A stretch of DNA of 64,000 nucleotides, taken from Variovorax paradoxus. GTDB taxonomy: Bacteria > Pseudomonadota > Gammaproteobacteria > Burkholderiales > Burkholderiaceae_C. The notes under the pieces were generated by a model. That model was given only the letters and a program-made list of their open reading frames with translations, made no database searches and was not told where the DNA came from. A program made the position numbers and the translations under genes. This document shows positions 20,104 through 30,364 of the stretch, in pieces (the stretch's first letter is position 1; every line of letters begins with the position of its first letter). The stretch is from assembly GCF_024734665.1 (NCBI RefSeq), contig NZ_CP102931.1, forward strand, positions 494,001-558,000. The letters run 5' to 3'.

Positions 20104-21228
20104 TCAAGCGGGATAGATCGCGCCGAGCACCCGTGCCCCGCGCGCGCCAGTCACGCTGGCCAGATTGCCCGCTTCACGCCTGACGGTGGCGCGGGCAAGC
20201 CACGCAAACGCCGCCGCCTCGACCTGCTGAGGCGGCAGGCCGTGATCGGTCGAGGCCGCCACATGGATGCCAGGCAGCAGCACGCGCAGGCGGTCGAGCA
20301 GATGGTCGTTTAGCGCGCCACCGCCGCAGACGATCAGCAGCTTGCTATCTTTTCCATAGCTCTTCACGTCTGCCGCACATACGTGCGCGGTCAATTCGGC
20401 CAGTGTCGCCTGCACATCGGCAGGCGCCATCGTCGTGGTGCCGAGTTGCGCGGCGAGCCAGGTCGGGTTGAACAGGTCGCGCCCGGTGCTTTTCGGTGGC
20501 GTCTTGGCGAAATACGGGTCGGCCAGCAACTGCGAGAGCAGGGCGGGCAGCACCTGTCCGCTGGCCGCCCATTGGCCGCCACGGTCGAAGGGCTGGCCCT
20601 GGTTGGTCTGGCACCAGTGATCCATCAGTGCATTGCCAGGGCCGCAGTCGAAACCGAGCACGGTGGCGCCGCCCGCCGTATTCGTCGCCGGCAGCAGGCT
20701 CAGGTTGGAAATGCCGCCGATGTTCAGCACAGCGACCGTCTCGTCGGCCCGGGCGAACAGCGCGCGGTGAAAGGCCGGCACCAGCGGTGCGCCCTGGCCG
20801 CCGGCCGCGAGGTCGCGGCTGCGGAAGTCGCCGACCACGTCGATGCCGGTCAGCTCGGTCAGCAGCGAGGGGTTGTTGATTTGCAGGGTGTAGCCGACCT
20901 CGTCGAACTCGAGCGGCCGGTGGCGCACGGTCTGTCCGTGCGCGCCGATGGCGGTGATGGCCTTGGCGTCGATGCCGCTGTCCGCCAGCAACTGGGCGAC
21001 GACACCGGCATACGCACGAGCCAGCCCGTTGCCGGCCAGTGCCGCGCGATGCAGTTCGTTGTCGCCGGGAGTGTTCAGCGCGAGCAGTTCGGCGCGCAAG
21101 GCCACGGGAAACTGCGCAGTGGCGTAGGCCTGCACCGCGATGCGGCCGCCGGAAAAGTCGGCAAGCACACCGTCGACGCCATCGAGCGAGGTGCCCGACA
21201 TCAGGCCGATGAAAAGTTCGGCGGCCAT
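20104..21228 (-). CDS. anmK: Anhydro-N-acetylmuramic acid kinase
   Basis: Phosphorylates and opens 1,6-anhydro-MurNAc released by lytic transglycosylases, feeding peptidoglycan recycling. The 374-residue product begins with the family signature FIGLMSGTSLDGVDGVL. It has the ATP-site segments GAHGQTVRHRP, VLNIGGISNLS, GFDCGPGNALMD and VCGGGALNDHLL. The Met at 21228 fits; the longer frame to 21336 enters the spacer and the upstream gene. It follows an M23 peptidase gene by 40 bases, so the two probably form a cell-wall turnover unit. Confidence 0.94.
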   Translation of the reverse strand: MAAELFIGLMSGTSLDGVDGVLADFSGGRIAVQAYATAQFPVALRAELLALNTPGDNELHRAALAGNGLARAYAGVVAQLLADSGIDAKAITAIGAHGQTVRHRPLEFDEVGYTLQINNPSLLTELTGIDVVGDFRSRDLAAGGQGAPLVPAFHRALFARADETVAVLNIGGISNLSLLPATNTAGGATVLGFDCGPGNALMDHWCQTNQGQPFDRGGQWAASGQVLPALLSQLLADPYFAKTPPKSTGRDLFNPTWLAAQLGTTTMAPADVQATLAELTAHVCAADVKSYGKDSKLLIVCGGGALNDHLLDRLRVLLPGIHVAASTDHGLPPQQVEAAAFAWLARATVRREAGNLASVTGARGARVLGAIYPA

Positions 21229-21268
21229 CTTTGGATCAGGGCTGGAGAGGCCGCGCCGCGCGACGGAA

Positions 21269-22615
21269 TCAGTCGGCGCTGGCCTGGATGACCGAGAAAG
21301 CAGCCGCCAGCTCGGTGCGTGCGCCGACGGCGACACGCTCGAAGGCGGGACGCATGGCGGCGGTGATTGGCGCGCCGCCTTCCTGTGCGATGGACGCCGG
21401 GTCTTGATAGACGCCGCCCACGCGGAATTCGAAGTGCAGGTGCGGGCCGGTGGCCCAGCCGGTGGAGCCCACCGCGCCGACCGTCTGGCCCTGGCTCACG
21501 GCCTGGCCGGCCTTGACGTCGATGCGGCTCAAGTGCGCGTACGCCGTCTGCTGGTTGTTGCGGTGATTGATGATGACGATGTTGCCGTAGCCGTTCTGCG
21601 TGCCGGCGAAATCGACCGTGCCGTCGCCGACCGAACGCACCGAGGTGCCCGTGGGCGCCGCGTAGTCGATGCCGTTGTGCTGGCGCCAGCTGTTCAGGAT
21701 CGGGTGCATGCGCATCGCAAAGCCGCTGGACACGCGCGAGAACTCGACCGGCGTCGCCAGGTAGGCTTTGCGCAGGCTGTCGCCGTTCGGGCGGTAGTAG
21801 CTGCCCTTCTGGCCCGCGCCCGGGGGCTGGAACCAGACAGCCTGGTGGATCTTGCCGTTGTTCTCGAACTCGGCCGACAGCACACGGCCGCTGCGCAGTG
21901 CCTGTCCGTCGGCTTCGAAGGTTTCGTACACCACGGCGAAGCGGTCGCCCTTGCGCAGGGCGCGCACGTCGACGTCGCCCGCGAAGATGTCGGCCAGCTG
22001 GCTCGCCACCGCGTCGGGAATGCGTGAGTCGTCGGTGGCGGCGAACAGCGAAGTGCGGATGGTGCCGCTTGCCAGGCGCGTGCCCGGCGTGAGCATGTCG
22101 CGTTCGGTCACGCCGGCAAAGCCGGTGGGCGTGCGTTCGATGACGAAGCGCTTGAAGCCGCCGTCGCCGTCGGGAATCCAGCGGGCGCTGAGCTTCTTGA
22201 GCTGGTTTTCCTGCGTGGCTTCGGCCGTCACGGTGCGGCCGGCGCGCGAGAACAGCGCGTTGCGGGCCTCCACGCTGCTGCGCACGAAAGCGGTGGCGGC
22301 CGGGTCGGAAATGCCCAGGCGCTTCATCAGGGCCTCGGCCGTGTCGCTCGAGCGGGTGACGTCGGTGCGGAACAGGGTGAAGCTGAAGTTTTCGAGCGAT
22401 TCGCTCTGGTCGGCGAACGAGACGGGCGCCGTGGCTTCGAGGATCTGGTGAACCGGGAGGTCGGATGCGTCAGGACCGAGCGATGCCACCGCGAGGGTGC
22501 CGGCGCTCAGCAGCGCGGCAGCAATGACCGCGGTGATCTGCTTGGGGTAGGTCCGGAATGTATAGGCCACGCGAGAAGCAAGTAGCTCCTCGGCGGCAAG
22601 AATGCCGTTGATCAA
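21269..22615 (-). CDS. M23 family metallopeptidase, membrane anchored
   Basis: A 448-residue protein with one N-terminal transmembrane segment (about residues 27-47) and a long periplasmic part. A C-terminal LytM/peptidase M23 domain follows. The zinc residues are visible in HNGIDYAAPTGT (HxxxD) and in GPHLHFEFRVGG (HxH). Both motifs are intact, so it is probably an active DD-endopeptidase or an amidase-type enzyme similar to MepM, which allows wall growth by cutting cross-links. The start is taken as TTG at 22615; a GTG at 22570 is an alternative and the ribosome-binding site does not decide. It is divergent from tyrS and upstream of anmK. Confidence 0.85.
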   Translation of the reverse strand: MINGILAAEELLASRVAYTFRTYPKQITAVIAAALLSAGTLAVASLGPDASDLPVHQILEATAPVSFADQSESLENFSFTLFRTDVTRSSDTAEALMKRLGISDPAATAFVRSSVEARNALFSRAGRTVTAEATQENQLKKLSARWIPDGDGGFKRFVIERTPTGFAGVTERDMLTPGTRLASGTIRTSLFAATDDSRIPDAVASQLADIFAGDVDVRALRKGDRFAVVYETFEADGQALRSGRVLSAEFENNGKIHQAVWFQPPGAGQKGSYYRPNGDSLRKAYLATPVEFSRVSSGFAMRMHPILNSWRQHNGIDYAAPTGTSVRSVGDGTVDFAGTQNGYGNIVIINHRNNQQTAYAHLSRIDVKAGQAVSQGQTVGAVGSTGWATGPHLHFEFRVGGVYQDPASIAQEGGAPITAAMRPAFERVAVGARTELAAAFSVIQASAD

Positions 22616-22800
22616 ACTGTGAATTCCAGCTCAGGTTCTGCAAATCCGTGCTGCAAGGCCCAGTAACGTTCAGGGCGGCAGCAGACGGTGCGGAAAAAAG
22701 CGCCGCTTAGAATTCGGCGCTTGAAAAGTCGGGCTGAGTATAGCTTCGGCACCCCAAAAGTCAGCTAAAAAAGCCCGTAAAGGCCGAATCTGTTACATCC

Positions 22801-24009
22801 ATGAGCCTCTCAAATAGTGTAGGACGCGCGCTCGAAATTTCCCTCCGAGGCGCCGAAGAACTGCTGCCTCAGGACGAGTGGGTGCGCAAGCTGCAGCGTT
22901 CCGAAGCCACCGGAACCCCCCTGCGCATCAAATTCGGCCTGGACCCGACTGCCCCTGATATCCACCTCGGGCACACAGTGGTATTCAACAAGATGCGCCA
23001 GCTGCAAGATCTGGGCCACACGGTGATCCCGCTGATCGGCGACTTCACCACCACCATCGGCGACCCGTCCGGGCGCAACAGCACCCGGCCGCCGCTGACC
23101 CGCGAGCAGATCGAGGCCAATGCGGCGACCTACTTCGACCAGCTGCGCCTGGTGCTGAACGTCGATATCGCCGAAGTCCGCTACAACTCCGAGTGGAGCG
23201 ACCCCCTGGGTGCCCGTGGCATGATCCAGCTCGCCGCCAAGTACACGGTGGCCCGGATGATGGAGCGAGACGACTTCAACAAGCGCTTCAAGGGCGGCCA
23301 GTCGATCTCGGTGCATGAATTCCTCTACCCGCTGATGCAGGGCTACGACTCGGTCGCGCTCAAGAGCGACCTCGAACTGGGCGGCACCGACCAGAAGTTC
23401 AACCTGCTCGTCGGTCGTCATCTCCAGCAGGAATACGGCCAGGAACCGCAGTGCATACTCACTATGCCGCTGCTGGAGGGGCTCGACGGCGTCGAAAAGA
23501 TGTCGAAGAGCAAGAACAATTACATCGGCATCAGCGAAGACGCCAACACCATGTTCGCCAAGGTGCTGTCGATTTCCGATGACCTGATGTGGCGCTGGTA
23601 CACGCTGCTGAGCTTCCTGTCGCTGGAGCAGATCGCGGCGCTGAAGGCCGAGATCGAGGGTGGCCGCAACCCGAAGGACGCCAAGGTCGCGCTGGCCAAG
23701 GAAATCACCACGCGCTTCCACAGTGCGGCGGCGGCGGATGCGGCCGAACAGGATTTCATCAACCGCAGCAAGGGTGGCGTGCCGGACGAGATTCCGGAGG
23801 TGTCGCTGTCGGGGGCTCCGCTGGGCATCGCCCAGTTGCTCAAGCAGGCGAACCTGGCGTCTTCGGCCGGGGAGGGCAACCGCCTGATCGACGGCGGTGG
23901 CGTGCGTATCGATTCAGCCGTGGTCAGCGACAAGGCGCTGAAGCTGCCCGCAGGCAGCTACGTGGTGCAGGTCGGCAAGCGCAAATTCGCCCGCGTGACC
24001 CTGACCTGA
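22801..24009 (+). CDS. tyrS: Tyrosyl-tRNA synthetase
   Basis: Charges tRNA-Tyr. The 402-residue class I synthetase shows the HIGH-like HLGHT in FGLDPTAPDIHLGHTVVF and the KMSKS loop in GVEKMSKSKNNYIG. The Tyr-binding ELGGTDQKFNLLVGR and a C-terminal S4 RNA-binding domain (about residues 340-402, with GNRLIDGGGVRID) are also present. The ATG at 22801 begins a conserved N-terminus. The 185-base gap before it separates it from the divergent M23 gene; no T-box is seen. Confidence 0.96.
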   Translation: MSLSNSVGRALEISLRGAEELLPQDEWVRKLQRSEATGTPLRIKFGLDPTAPDIHLGHTVVFNKMRQLQDLGHTVIPLIGDFTTTIGDPSGRNSTRPPLTREQIEANAATYFDQLRLVLNVDIAEVRYNSEWSDPLGARGMIQLAAKYTVARMMERDDFNKRFKGGQSISVHEFLYPLMQGYDSVALKSDLELGGTDQKFNLLVGRHLQQEYGQEPQCILTMPLLEGLDGVEKMSKSKNNYIGISEDANTMFAKVLSISDDLMWRWYTLLSFLSLEQIAALKAEIEGGRNPKDAKVALAKEITTRFHSAAAADAAEQDFINRSKGGVPDEIPEVSLSGAPLGIAQLLKQANLASSAGEGNRLIDGGGVRIDSAVVSDKALKLPAGSYVVQVGKRKFARVTLT

Positions 24010-24021
24010 GCTGAGGGTTTT

Positions 24022-24654
24022 TCAGCGAACCTCGATGGTGACGCGCCGGTTCCGCGGCTCGTCCACCTCGTCAGCAGTCGGAACGGCCAGGTCGCGCTCG
24101 CCGCGGCCCACGGCCTCGATGCGGTTGGCCGGGAACTGGCGTTCCACGAAGAGCTGGACCACTTCCTGCGCCCGGCGACGCGACAACTGGTCGTTCTGCT
24201 CGCCGCTGCCCTTGGTGTCGGTGTGGCCCGTGACCACGATGTCGCCGCCGCTGCGTGCCAGGGCGGCAGCCAGCGCCTCGGTCATGATCTGCTGTGAAGC
24301 CGGCGTCAACGTGGTGCCGCCGAGCTCGAAATACACCGTGTAGCGCTGCGGCGGAGGCGGGCGCATGTCGAACAGCGGCTTGTTGTCCGCCTGCACCTTG
24401 GCCGGATCGGCCTGGTCGACCACCGGGGCGCCCTTTGCGCCCACCGCGGCCGTGGCGCGCTGGTAAGGCGTGGAAAGCACTTCCTCGCCGTCCTTGGCTC
24501 GCACCACCACTGCCGATGGCTTGCCGTCCGCCTGCGGCAGCAGCACCACCCGCGTGCCGGGCGTCGAGCATGCGGCCAGCAGCAGGGCGGCCAGCGCGGC
24601 CGGAAAGAGGAATGCGAGGCGGGACTGTTGGGGCTTGGGGGTCTTCATCATCAT
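24022..24654 (-). CDS. OmpA family lipoprotein
   Basis: A 210-residue lipoprotein: signal peptide with lipobox LAAC, a short linker, then a C-terminal OmpA-like peptidoglycan-binding domain (about residues 100-210). The domain shows YTVYFELGGTTLTP, VTGHTDTKGSGEQNDQLSRRRAQ and the final NRRVTIEV. The Asp and Arg that hold diaminopimelate are in place. It likely links the outer membrane to the wall. Its start (three ATGs in a row, first at 24654) overlaps the stop of the upstream FecR-domain gene, so they are coupled. Confidence 0.88.
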   Translation of the reverse strand: MMMKTPKPQQSRLAFLFPAALAALLLAACSTPGTRVVLLPQADGKPSAVVVRAKDGEEVLSTPYQRATAAVGAKGAPVVDQADPAKVQADNKPLFDMRPPPPQRYTVYFELGGTTLTPASQQIMTEALAAALARSGGDIVVTGHTDTKGSGEQNDQLSRRRAQEVVQLFVERQFPANRIEAVGRGERDLAVPTADEVDEPRNRRVTIEVR

Positions 24655-25196
24655 GGCTGGCCGTCGGCTTGCACGATGAAGTCGGTGCCGCGAATGCCGA
24701 TGGTGGCCGTCTGCGTCTCGACCCGCACTGCGTCGGGGTTGGTCTTGCCGATCAGGCCGGTGATCATGCGCATGGAGCCTCGCAGCAGCGAGACCAGCAT
24801 GCCGCCTTCGTGCGTCGTGCCGTCGAAGTGGAATTCCTTCAGGTCGAGCCGCGACGAGGGGCCGACCACCAGCGTCGTGTCGTCGCGGAGCACCACCGAG
24901 GCCGAAGAATCGGGGCCGGTCACGATGCGGTCCACCGCGCCCAGCGCATCACCGGGGCTGGCGGCGCGGGTGGCGCCGGCGCCGTTGAGCAGTTGCACGT
25001 TGCCGCGCACGAACTTCACGAAGCCCGCCTGGGGATCCGCCTTGGCGGCTGGCGCGGCGGTAGCAGGCGCCGGTGCGGACGCGGCTGCGGCAGGTGGCGC
25101 CGCCACGGGAGCGGCCGACGGCGTCTGGGCTTGTGCCAGTGCGGCCGAGGCCACAATGGCGAGGCCGCCCAAGGCGATCACGAGGTTTTTCATCAT
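24651..25196 (-). CDS. FecR domain-containing secreted protein
   Basis: A 181-residue exported protein with a signal peptide (about residues 1-24) and an Ala/Pro-rich linker of about 30 residues. A FecR domain follows (GFVKFVRGNVQLLNGAG, VDRIVTGPDSSASVVLRDDTTLVVGP, ATIGIRGTDFIV). Unlike FecR anti-sigma regulators it has no cytoplasmic or transmembrane part, so it is probably a periplasmic beta-structure protein acting with the OmpA-like lipoprotein translated from the overlapping next gene. The precise role is unknown. Confidence 0.8.
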   Translation of the reverse strand: MMKNLVIALGGLAIVASAALAQAQTPSAAPVAAPPAAAASAPAPATAAPAAKADPQAGFVKFVRGNVQLLNGAGATRAASPGDALGAVDRIVTGPDSSASVVLRDDTTLVVGPSSRLDLKEFHFDGTTHEGGMLVSLLRGSMRMITGLIGKTNPDAVRVETQTATIGIRGTDFIVQADGQP

Positions 25197-25348
25197 CTGG
25201 GCTCTCTGCGAAGGACTGTTTCGCGTTGGTCGCGAATTATTAAGGCGAAGGCGTTACATGTAGACACGGGGCCGATAATTCAGACGGTTCTTGCGGCCTT
25301 TTACCGCTTTTTGCGTTGCCTTCTTGCCCAATTCCCTATGGTTCTTGC

Positions 25349-26262
25349 ATGACGTTTACCCCAAAGACGCTGCTGCGCGTGTCCGTTGCCGTGGCTTTGA
25401 TCACGATCGTGCTCAAGGGGCTGGCCGGCTACATGACGAATTCGATGGGCCTGATCTCGGACGCCATGGAGTCCTTCGTGAACCTGGCGAGCGCCATGTT
25501 CGCGCTGGCCATGGTGACCATCGCCGAGCGGCCCGCCGACGACGACCACCCCTACGGCCACCACAAGGCCGAGTACTTTTCCTCGGGCTTCGAAGGCATC
25601 CTGATCGTTGGCGCGGCCATTGCGATCCTCTGGGTGTCCATCCAGCGCCTGCTGTCGCCGCAGCCGCTGGAGCAACTGGGCTGGGGCCTGGCGCTGTCGG
25701 TGCTCAGCTCGGGCTTCAACGCGGGGCTGGCTTTTCTGCTCTTCCGCGCGGCACGCACGCACCGGTCGATCGCGCTGGAGGCCGACGGCCGCCACCTGAT
25801 GACCGACGTCTGGACCTCCGCCGCCGTGGTGATCGGCATCGTCGGCGTGCAGCTCAGCGGCTGGCTCTGGCTCGACCCGCTGCTGGCCATCGGCGTAGCG
25901 CTGAACATCGTGCGGGAGGGCGTCAAGCTGGTGTGGCGTTCGTCGCAGGGCCTGATGGACGAAGCCCTCGACCCTGAAACCCTCGCAACCGTGCGCGGCA
26001 CGCTCGACGCCTTTGCCGCCCGCATGCCCGAAGGCACGCGGCTGCGCTTCGACGACATGGTGACCCGCAGCGCCGGCCAGCGCCGCTTTGCCGACCTGCA
26101 CATGCACGTGCCCGGCGACTGGACCCTGCAGCACGCCGCCAGCATGCGCGACCAACTGGAGCAGGCCCTGATGGACGCCGTGCCCGGCCTGCGCGTCACC
26201 ATCCAGCTCCTGCCCCTGACCATGGAAGCCCGCGCCACCCAGGCCGGCGAACATCACCCCCT

Positions 26263-26266
<4 letters not shown>
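25349..26266 (+). CDS. Cation diffusion facilitator (CDF) family transporter
   Basis: A 305-residue inner-membrane divalent-metal/proton antiporter. TM2 and TM5 carry the metal-site patterns SDAMES (residues 37-42) and [24 protein letters not shown] is the conserved loop after TM2. The C-terminal cytoplasmic ferredoxin-like domain (about residues 205-295) includes [20 protein letters not shown]. The Met at 25349 is preferred over an in-frame one at 25316. The stop overlaps dtd by ATGA. The metal (Zn, Fe, Mn or Co) cannot be read from sequence alone. Confidence 0.88.
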
Positions 26267-26706
<440 letters not shown>

Positions 26707-26723
26707 CGGCGGCGGCCGCTTAT

Positions 26724-27191
26724 CTATTTGCCGTACGGGCTGCGAATGCCCAGGCCCGCAAGAATCTCGATTTCGTACGCTTCCATCTCGTCGGCGTCGG
26801 CCTCGCTGGTCTCGTGATCCCAGCCTTGGGCATGCAGCGTGCCGTGCACCAGCAGGTGCGCGTAGTGATCGGCCAGCGTCTTGCGGTTTTCCTTTGCCTC
26901 GCGCGCCACCACCGGCGCGCACAGCACCAGGTCGGCCATCACGAGCGGGCTTTGCGCGTAGTCGAAGGTCAGCACGTTGGTCGCGTAGTCCTTGCCGCGA
27001 AACTCGCGGTTCAGGCGCTGGCCTTCATCGGCGTCGACGATGCGCACGGTGATCTCGCCGTCGATGTCGAGCGCATGGCGGATCCAGCGCGTCACGCTGT
27101 GGCGCGGTAGCGCGGCGCGATGGCGCTCCACGCCCTTGAAGCGCCCGAACTGCAGCGAGAGCGAAAGTGCCGGAAGTGCGGATGCGGCCAT
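26724..27191 (-). CDS. ybeY: Endoribonuclease YbeY
   Basis: Single-strand RNase needed for 16S rRNA 3'-end maturation and ribosome quality control. The 155-residue product carries the zinc motif H116GTLH120AQGWDH126. [18 protein letters not shown] matches the conserved region before it. I start it at 27191, one base after the phoH stop; a frame extending to 27233 runs into phoH. The phoH-ybeY order is the usual one in proteobacteria. Confidence 0.93.
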   Translation of the reverse strand: MAASALPALSLSLQFGRFKGVERHRAALPRHSVTRWIRHALDIDGEITVRIVDADEGQRLNREFRGKDYATNVLTFDYAQSPLVMADLVLCAPVVAREAKENRKTLADHYAHLLVHGTLHAQGWDHETSEADADEMEAYEIEILAGLGIRSPYGK

Positions 27192-27192
27192 C

Positions 27193-28149
27193 TCAGTGAG
27201 CTCCCGCACGCTTGCGTTGCCCGTCATAGGCATCGACGATCTTCGCCACCAGCGGGTGGCGCACCACGTCCACGCTCGTGAAGTGCGTCATGGCGATGCC
27301 GTTCACGCGCTTGAGCACGCGCTCCGCGTCGATCAGCCCGCTCAACTGCTGCTTGGGCAGGTCGATCTGGCTCACGTCGCCCGTCACCACCGCGCGCGCG
27401 CCGAAGCCGATGCGCGTGAGGAACATCTTCATCTGCTCGGGCGTGGTGTTCTGCGCCTCGTCGAGGATCACGAAAGCGTTGTTCAGCGTGCGCCCGCGCA
27501 TGAAGGCCAGCGGCGCGATTTCGAGCGCGTTGCGCTCGAAGGCCTTCTGCACCTTTTCGTAGCCCATCAGGTCGTAGAGCGCGTCGTACAGCGGGCGCAG
27601 GTACGGGTCGACCTTCTGCGTCAGGTCGCCCGGCAGAAAGCCCAGCCGCTCGCCTGCTTCCACCGCGGGCCGCGTCAGCACGATGCGCTGCACGGCGGCG
27701 CGCTCCAGCGCATCGACCGCGCAGGCCACAGCGAGATAGGTCTTGCCGGTGCCGGCCGGGCCGATGCCGAAGGTGATGTCGTGCTTGGCGATGTTGTCGA
27801 GGTACACCGCCTGCGTGGGCGTGCGTGCGCGCAGGTCGGTGCGACGGGTGACGAGCATCGCTATGTCGTCGTCGCCATCGAGCATGCCGCCGTCGCCGGC
27901 CAGCGTGAGCTGCACCACGGCAGCGTCGATGGGCCGCTGGGCAATTTCGTACAGCGCTTGCAGCACGTCCATTGCGCGCTGCGCGGAGGCCTTGGGGCCG
28001 TCGACCTTGAACTGTTCATGGCGGTGCGCGATCTTCACGCCCAGCGCTTCTTCGATGCGGCGCAGGTGGGCGTCCAGAGGTCCGCACAGGTGGCCGAGGC
28101 GCGAATTGTTCAGTGGGGTAAAGGTGTGTCGCAGAATCACGCCGGACAT
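27193..28149 (-). CDS. PhoH-like (YbeZ) ATPase
   Basis: A P-loop ATPase of the PhoH/YbeZ family, a partner of YbeY in RNA metabolism. The 318-residue product has Walker [10 protein letters not shown], the [19 protein letters not shown] stretch and Walker [21 protein letters not shown] follows. The N-terminal [11 protein letters not shown] segment is typical. The ATG at 28149 is preferred; a GTG at 28167 is in frame. It overlaps functionally with ybeY directly downstream and diverges from ruvA by 20 bases. Confidence 0.92.
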   Translation of the reverse strand: MSGVILRHTFTPLNNSRLGHLCGPLDAHLRRIEEALGVKIAHRHEQFKVDGPKASAQRAMDVLQALYEIAQRPIDAAVVQLTLAGDGGMLDGDDDIAMLVTRRTDLRARTPTQAVYLDNIAKHDITFGIGPAGTGKTYLAVACAVDALERAAVQRIVLTRPAVEAGERLGFLPGDLTQKVDPYLRPLYDALYDLMGYEKVQKAFERNALEIAPLAFMRGRTLNNAFVILDEAQNTTPEQMKMFLTRIGFGARAVVTGDVSQIDLPKQQLSGLIDAERVLKRVNGIAMTHFTSVDVVRHPLVAKIVDAYDGQRKRAGAH

Positions 28150-28169
28150 TTCAAGGAAAAAGGGCACCC

Positions 28170-28742
28170 ATGATAGGCAAACTGACCGGCACGCTGGCCG
28201 AACGCAATCCGCCGCAGGTGGTTGTGGATTGCAACGGAGTCGGCTATGAGGTCGACGTGCCGATGAGCACGTTCTACAACCTGCCGAACCTCGGCGCGAA
28301 AGTCTCCCTGCTCACGCACTTCGTCGTGCGCGAGGACGCGCAGATTCTCTACGGCTTCGGCACGGCGGAGGAAAGGGCGGCTTTCCGCCAGCTCATCAAG
28401 ATCACCGGCGTGGGGCCGCGCACCGCGCTGGGCCTGCTCTCGGGCATGAGCGTGGGCGAGCTTTCGCAGGCGATCACGACGCAGGAGCTCGGACGGCTCG
28501 TGAAGATTCCGGGCATCGGCAAGAAGACCGCCGAGCGGCTGCTGCTGGAGCTCAAGGGCAAGCTGGGTGCTGACATCGGCCTGCCGGCGCATGCGGCTTC
28601 CGATGCGCAGGCTGACATTCTTCAGGCGCTGGTCGCGCTGGGGTACAGCGACAAGGAGGCTGCGCTTGCGCTCAAGGCGCTGCCGAAGGATGCGACGGTG
28701 AGCGAGGGGATCAAGATGGCGTTGAAGTCGTTGGCTAAGTGA
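28170..28742 (+). CDS. ruvA: Holliday junction branch migration protein RuvA
   Basis: Binds four-way DNA junctions and loads the RuvB motor. The 190-residue product begins [11 protein letters not shown] and has two helix-hairpin-helix motifs ([13 protein letters not shown] and [17 protein letters not shown]). The C-terminal RuvB-contacting domain is [16 protein letters not shown]. In most proteobacteria ruvB follows directly. Here ruvB is on the same strand but 6.6 kb downstream, with an opposite-strand lipid cluster between them. Confidence 0.95.
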   Translation: MIGKLTGTLAERNPPQVVVDCNGVGYEVDVPMSTFYNLPNLGAKVSLLTHFVVREDAQILYGFGTAEERAAFRQLIKITGVGPRTALGLLSGMSVGELSQAITTQELGRLVKIPGIGKKTAERLLLELKGKLGADIGLPAHAASDAQADILQALVALGYSDKEAALALKALPKDATVSEGIKMALKSLAK

Positions 28743-28814
28743 GCGCTGTTCTCCGGGGCGCGCTCACGCCGCCCGGTGTCATTCGCACGCACCCCGGAAC
28801 GAAACTCTCGCCGC

Positions 28815-29411
28815 TCAGGGGTAGATCTTTTCGCCCTTCGCCAGCATCTCGACGAACTTCTCGATGCGGCGTGCCCGGGTTTCAGGCTTCTTCGCCCCCT
28901 GCGTACGGAACAGCACCGCAAAGCGGTTGCGCGCATCCAGCGTCGCGAAGAACTTCGCAGCTTTCTTGTTTGCATCCAGCGCGGCCTGCAGATCGGGCGG
29001 CACCGTCGCCACGCTCGCGGCTTCGTAGGCCGCGTCCCAGCGCCCGTCGGCCTTCGCGCGCTCGATCTCGGCCAGTCCGGCCGGCTGCATGCGGCCTTCG
29101 TCGATGAGCTTGAGCACCTTGGTGCGGTTGATCTGCGACCAGATGCCGCGCTTGGTGCGCGGCGTGAAGCGCTGCAGGAAATACTGCGCGTCATCGCTCT
29201 TGCGCTGGCCGTCGATCCAGCCGTAGCACAGCGCTTCCTCGAGTGCGGCGGGGTGGTCGATGGAGGTGATGCCGCTGTCCTTCTTCGCGATGCGAAGCCA
29301 TACGCCGGCGGCGGTCGTGTGGTGGCGCTTGAGCCAGCGCGTCCACGATGCGGCGTTGGTGCACTCGACTGGCGTGTCGTGCGGAATGCGCTCCGCCGTC
29401 TTCGTGGTCAT
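28815..29411 (-). CDS. YdeI/OmpD-associated family protein
   Basis: A 198-residue cytoplasmic protein of the YdeI/OmpD-associated family. Conserved segments are SWTRWLKRHHTTAAGVWLRI, ALEEALCYGWIDGQRKSDD, YFLQRFTPRTKRGIWSQINR and the Lys-rich RRIEKFVEML near the end. The biochemical role of this family is unsettled; some members are linked to bacteriocin or peptide resistance. The start at 29411 overlaps the CDP-diglyceride synthase stop (ATGA), so it is the last gene of the seven-gene lipid cluster, possibly only by position. Confidence 0.8.
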   Translation of the reverse strand: MTTKTAERIPHDTPVECTNAASWTRWLKRHHTTAAGVWLRIAKKDSGITSIDHPAALEEALCYGWIDGQRKSDDAQYFLQRFTPRTKRGIWSQINRTKVLKLIDEGRMQPAGLAEIERAKADGRWDAAYEAASVATVPPDLQAALDANKKAAKFFATLDARNRFAVLFRTQGAKKPETRARRIEKFVEMLAKGEKIYP

Positions 29412-30364
29412 GGCACCCACCAGTAGCGCAGCGCGTGGAAGTAGATGGGTGCTGCAAAGATCACCGAGTCGAGCCGATCGAGCATGCCGCCGTGGCCCTC
29501 GATCATCGAGCCCCAGTCTTTCACGCCGCGATCGCGCTTGATGGCCGACATCACGAGGCCGCCGAAGAAGCCCATAAGGCAGATCGTGAGCGCCATCAGT
29601 GCGGCCTGCCACGGGTTGAACGGCGTGGCCCAGTACAGCGCCGCGCCCAGCGCGGTGGCGCTCGCCACGCCGCCGATCAAGCCTTCCCAGGTCTTGGAGG
29701 GCGACAGCTCGGGCGCCACCTTGCGCTTGCCGAAGAGCTTGCCCCACACGTACTGCAGCACGTCGCTGCCCTGCACCACGATCACCAGGAACGCGATCAG
29801 CAGCAGGTTGCGGCCTTCGAAGCCAGGAATCTGCAGCGTGAGCAGGGCCGGCACGTGGCTGATGCAGAACACGCACACCATCAGCCCCCACTGGATCTTC
29901 GAGGTGCGCTCCAGGAAGCGGCGCGTGTCGCCGCCGACCGCCGCCAGGATGGGCAGTAGCAGGAAGGCATAGACCGGGATGTAGATCGCGTAGAGCCCGT
30001 ACCAGTCGATCCAGATCAGGAAATACTGTCCTGGCAGCGCGAGGTAGAAAGCCAGCGCGATCGGCGCATGGTCGCCGCGCCGCGTATAGGCCAGGCTGAT
30101 GAATTCGCGCAGCGCATAGAACGAGATCAGATAGAACAGCACGATCACGCCGCCCTTGCCAAAGGCAAAGGCAATGCCGATCACCGCCACCATCACCCAC
30201 CACGCATTGACGCGCGAGTTGAGGTTGTCGATCACCGAATGCGGCTGGCCGTGCGCCACGCGCCACTTGAGCAGTGCGCCGATGGCCGAGGCCAGTATCA
30301 GCACTCCGGCCACACCGCCGAAAAGCTTGAGCGTGGTCCACGCGAAAGGAGAGAGTTCGATCAC
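29408..30364 (-). CDS. Phosphatidate cytidylyltransferase (CdsA family, YnbB-like)
   Basis: A 318-residue integral membrane enzyme that would activate phosphatidic acid with CTP to CDP-diacylglycerol. The C-terminal signature (SAIKRDRGVKDWGSMIEGHG, then GMLDRLDS) fits the CdsA pattern KRxxxxKDxGxxxxxHGGxxDRxDS in full. About eight hydrophobic segments are visible. The start is GTG at 30364, overlapping the acyltransferase stop (GTGA). In E. coli the paralogue ynbB sits in the ynbABCD operon; the same partner genes surround this one, so a specialised lipid rather than bulk phospholipid synthesis is inferred. Confidence 0.88.
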   Translation of the reverse strand: MIELSPFAWTTLKLFGGVAGVLILASAIGALLKWRVAHGQPHSVIDNLNSRVNAWWVMVAVIGIAFAFGKGGVIVLFYLISFYALREFISLAYTRRGDHAPIALAFYLALPGQYFLIWIDWYGLYAIYIPVYAFLLLPILAAVGGDTRRFLERTSKIQWGLMVCVFCISHVPALLTLQIPGFEGRNLLLIAFLVIVVQGSDVLQYVWGKLFGKRKVAPELSPSKTWEGLIGGVASATALGAALYWATPFNPWQAALMALTICLMGFFGGLVMSAIKRDRGVKDWGSMIEGHGGMLDRLDSVIFAAPIYFHALRYWWVP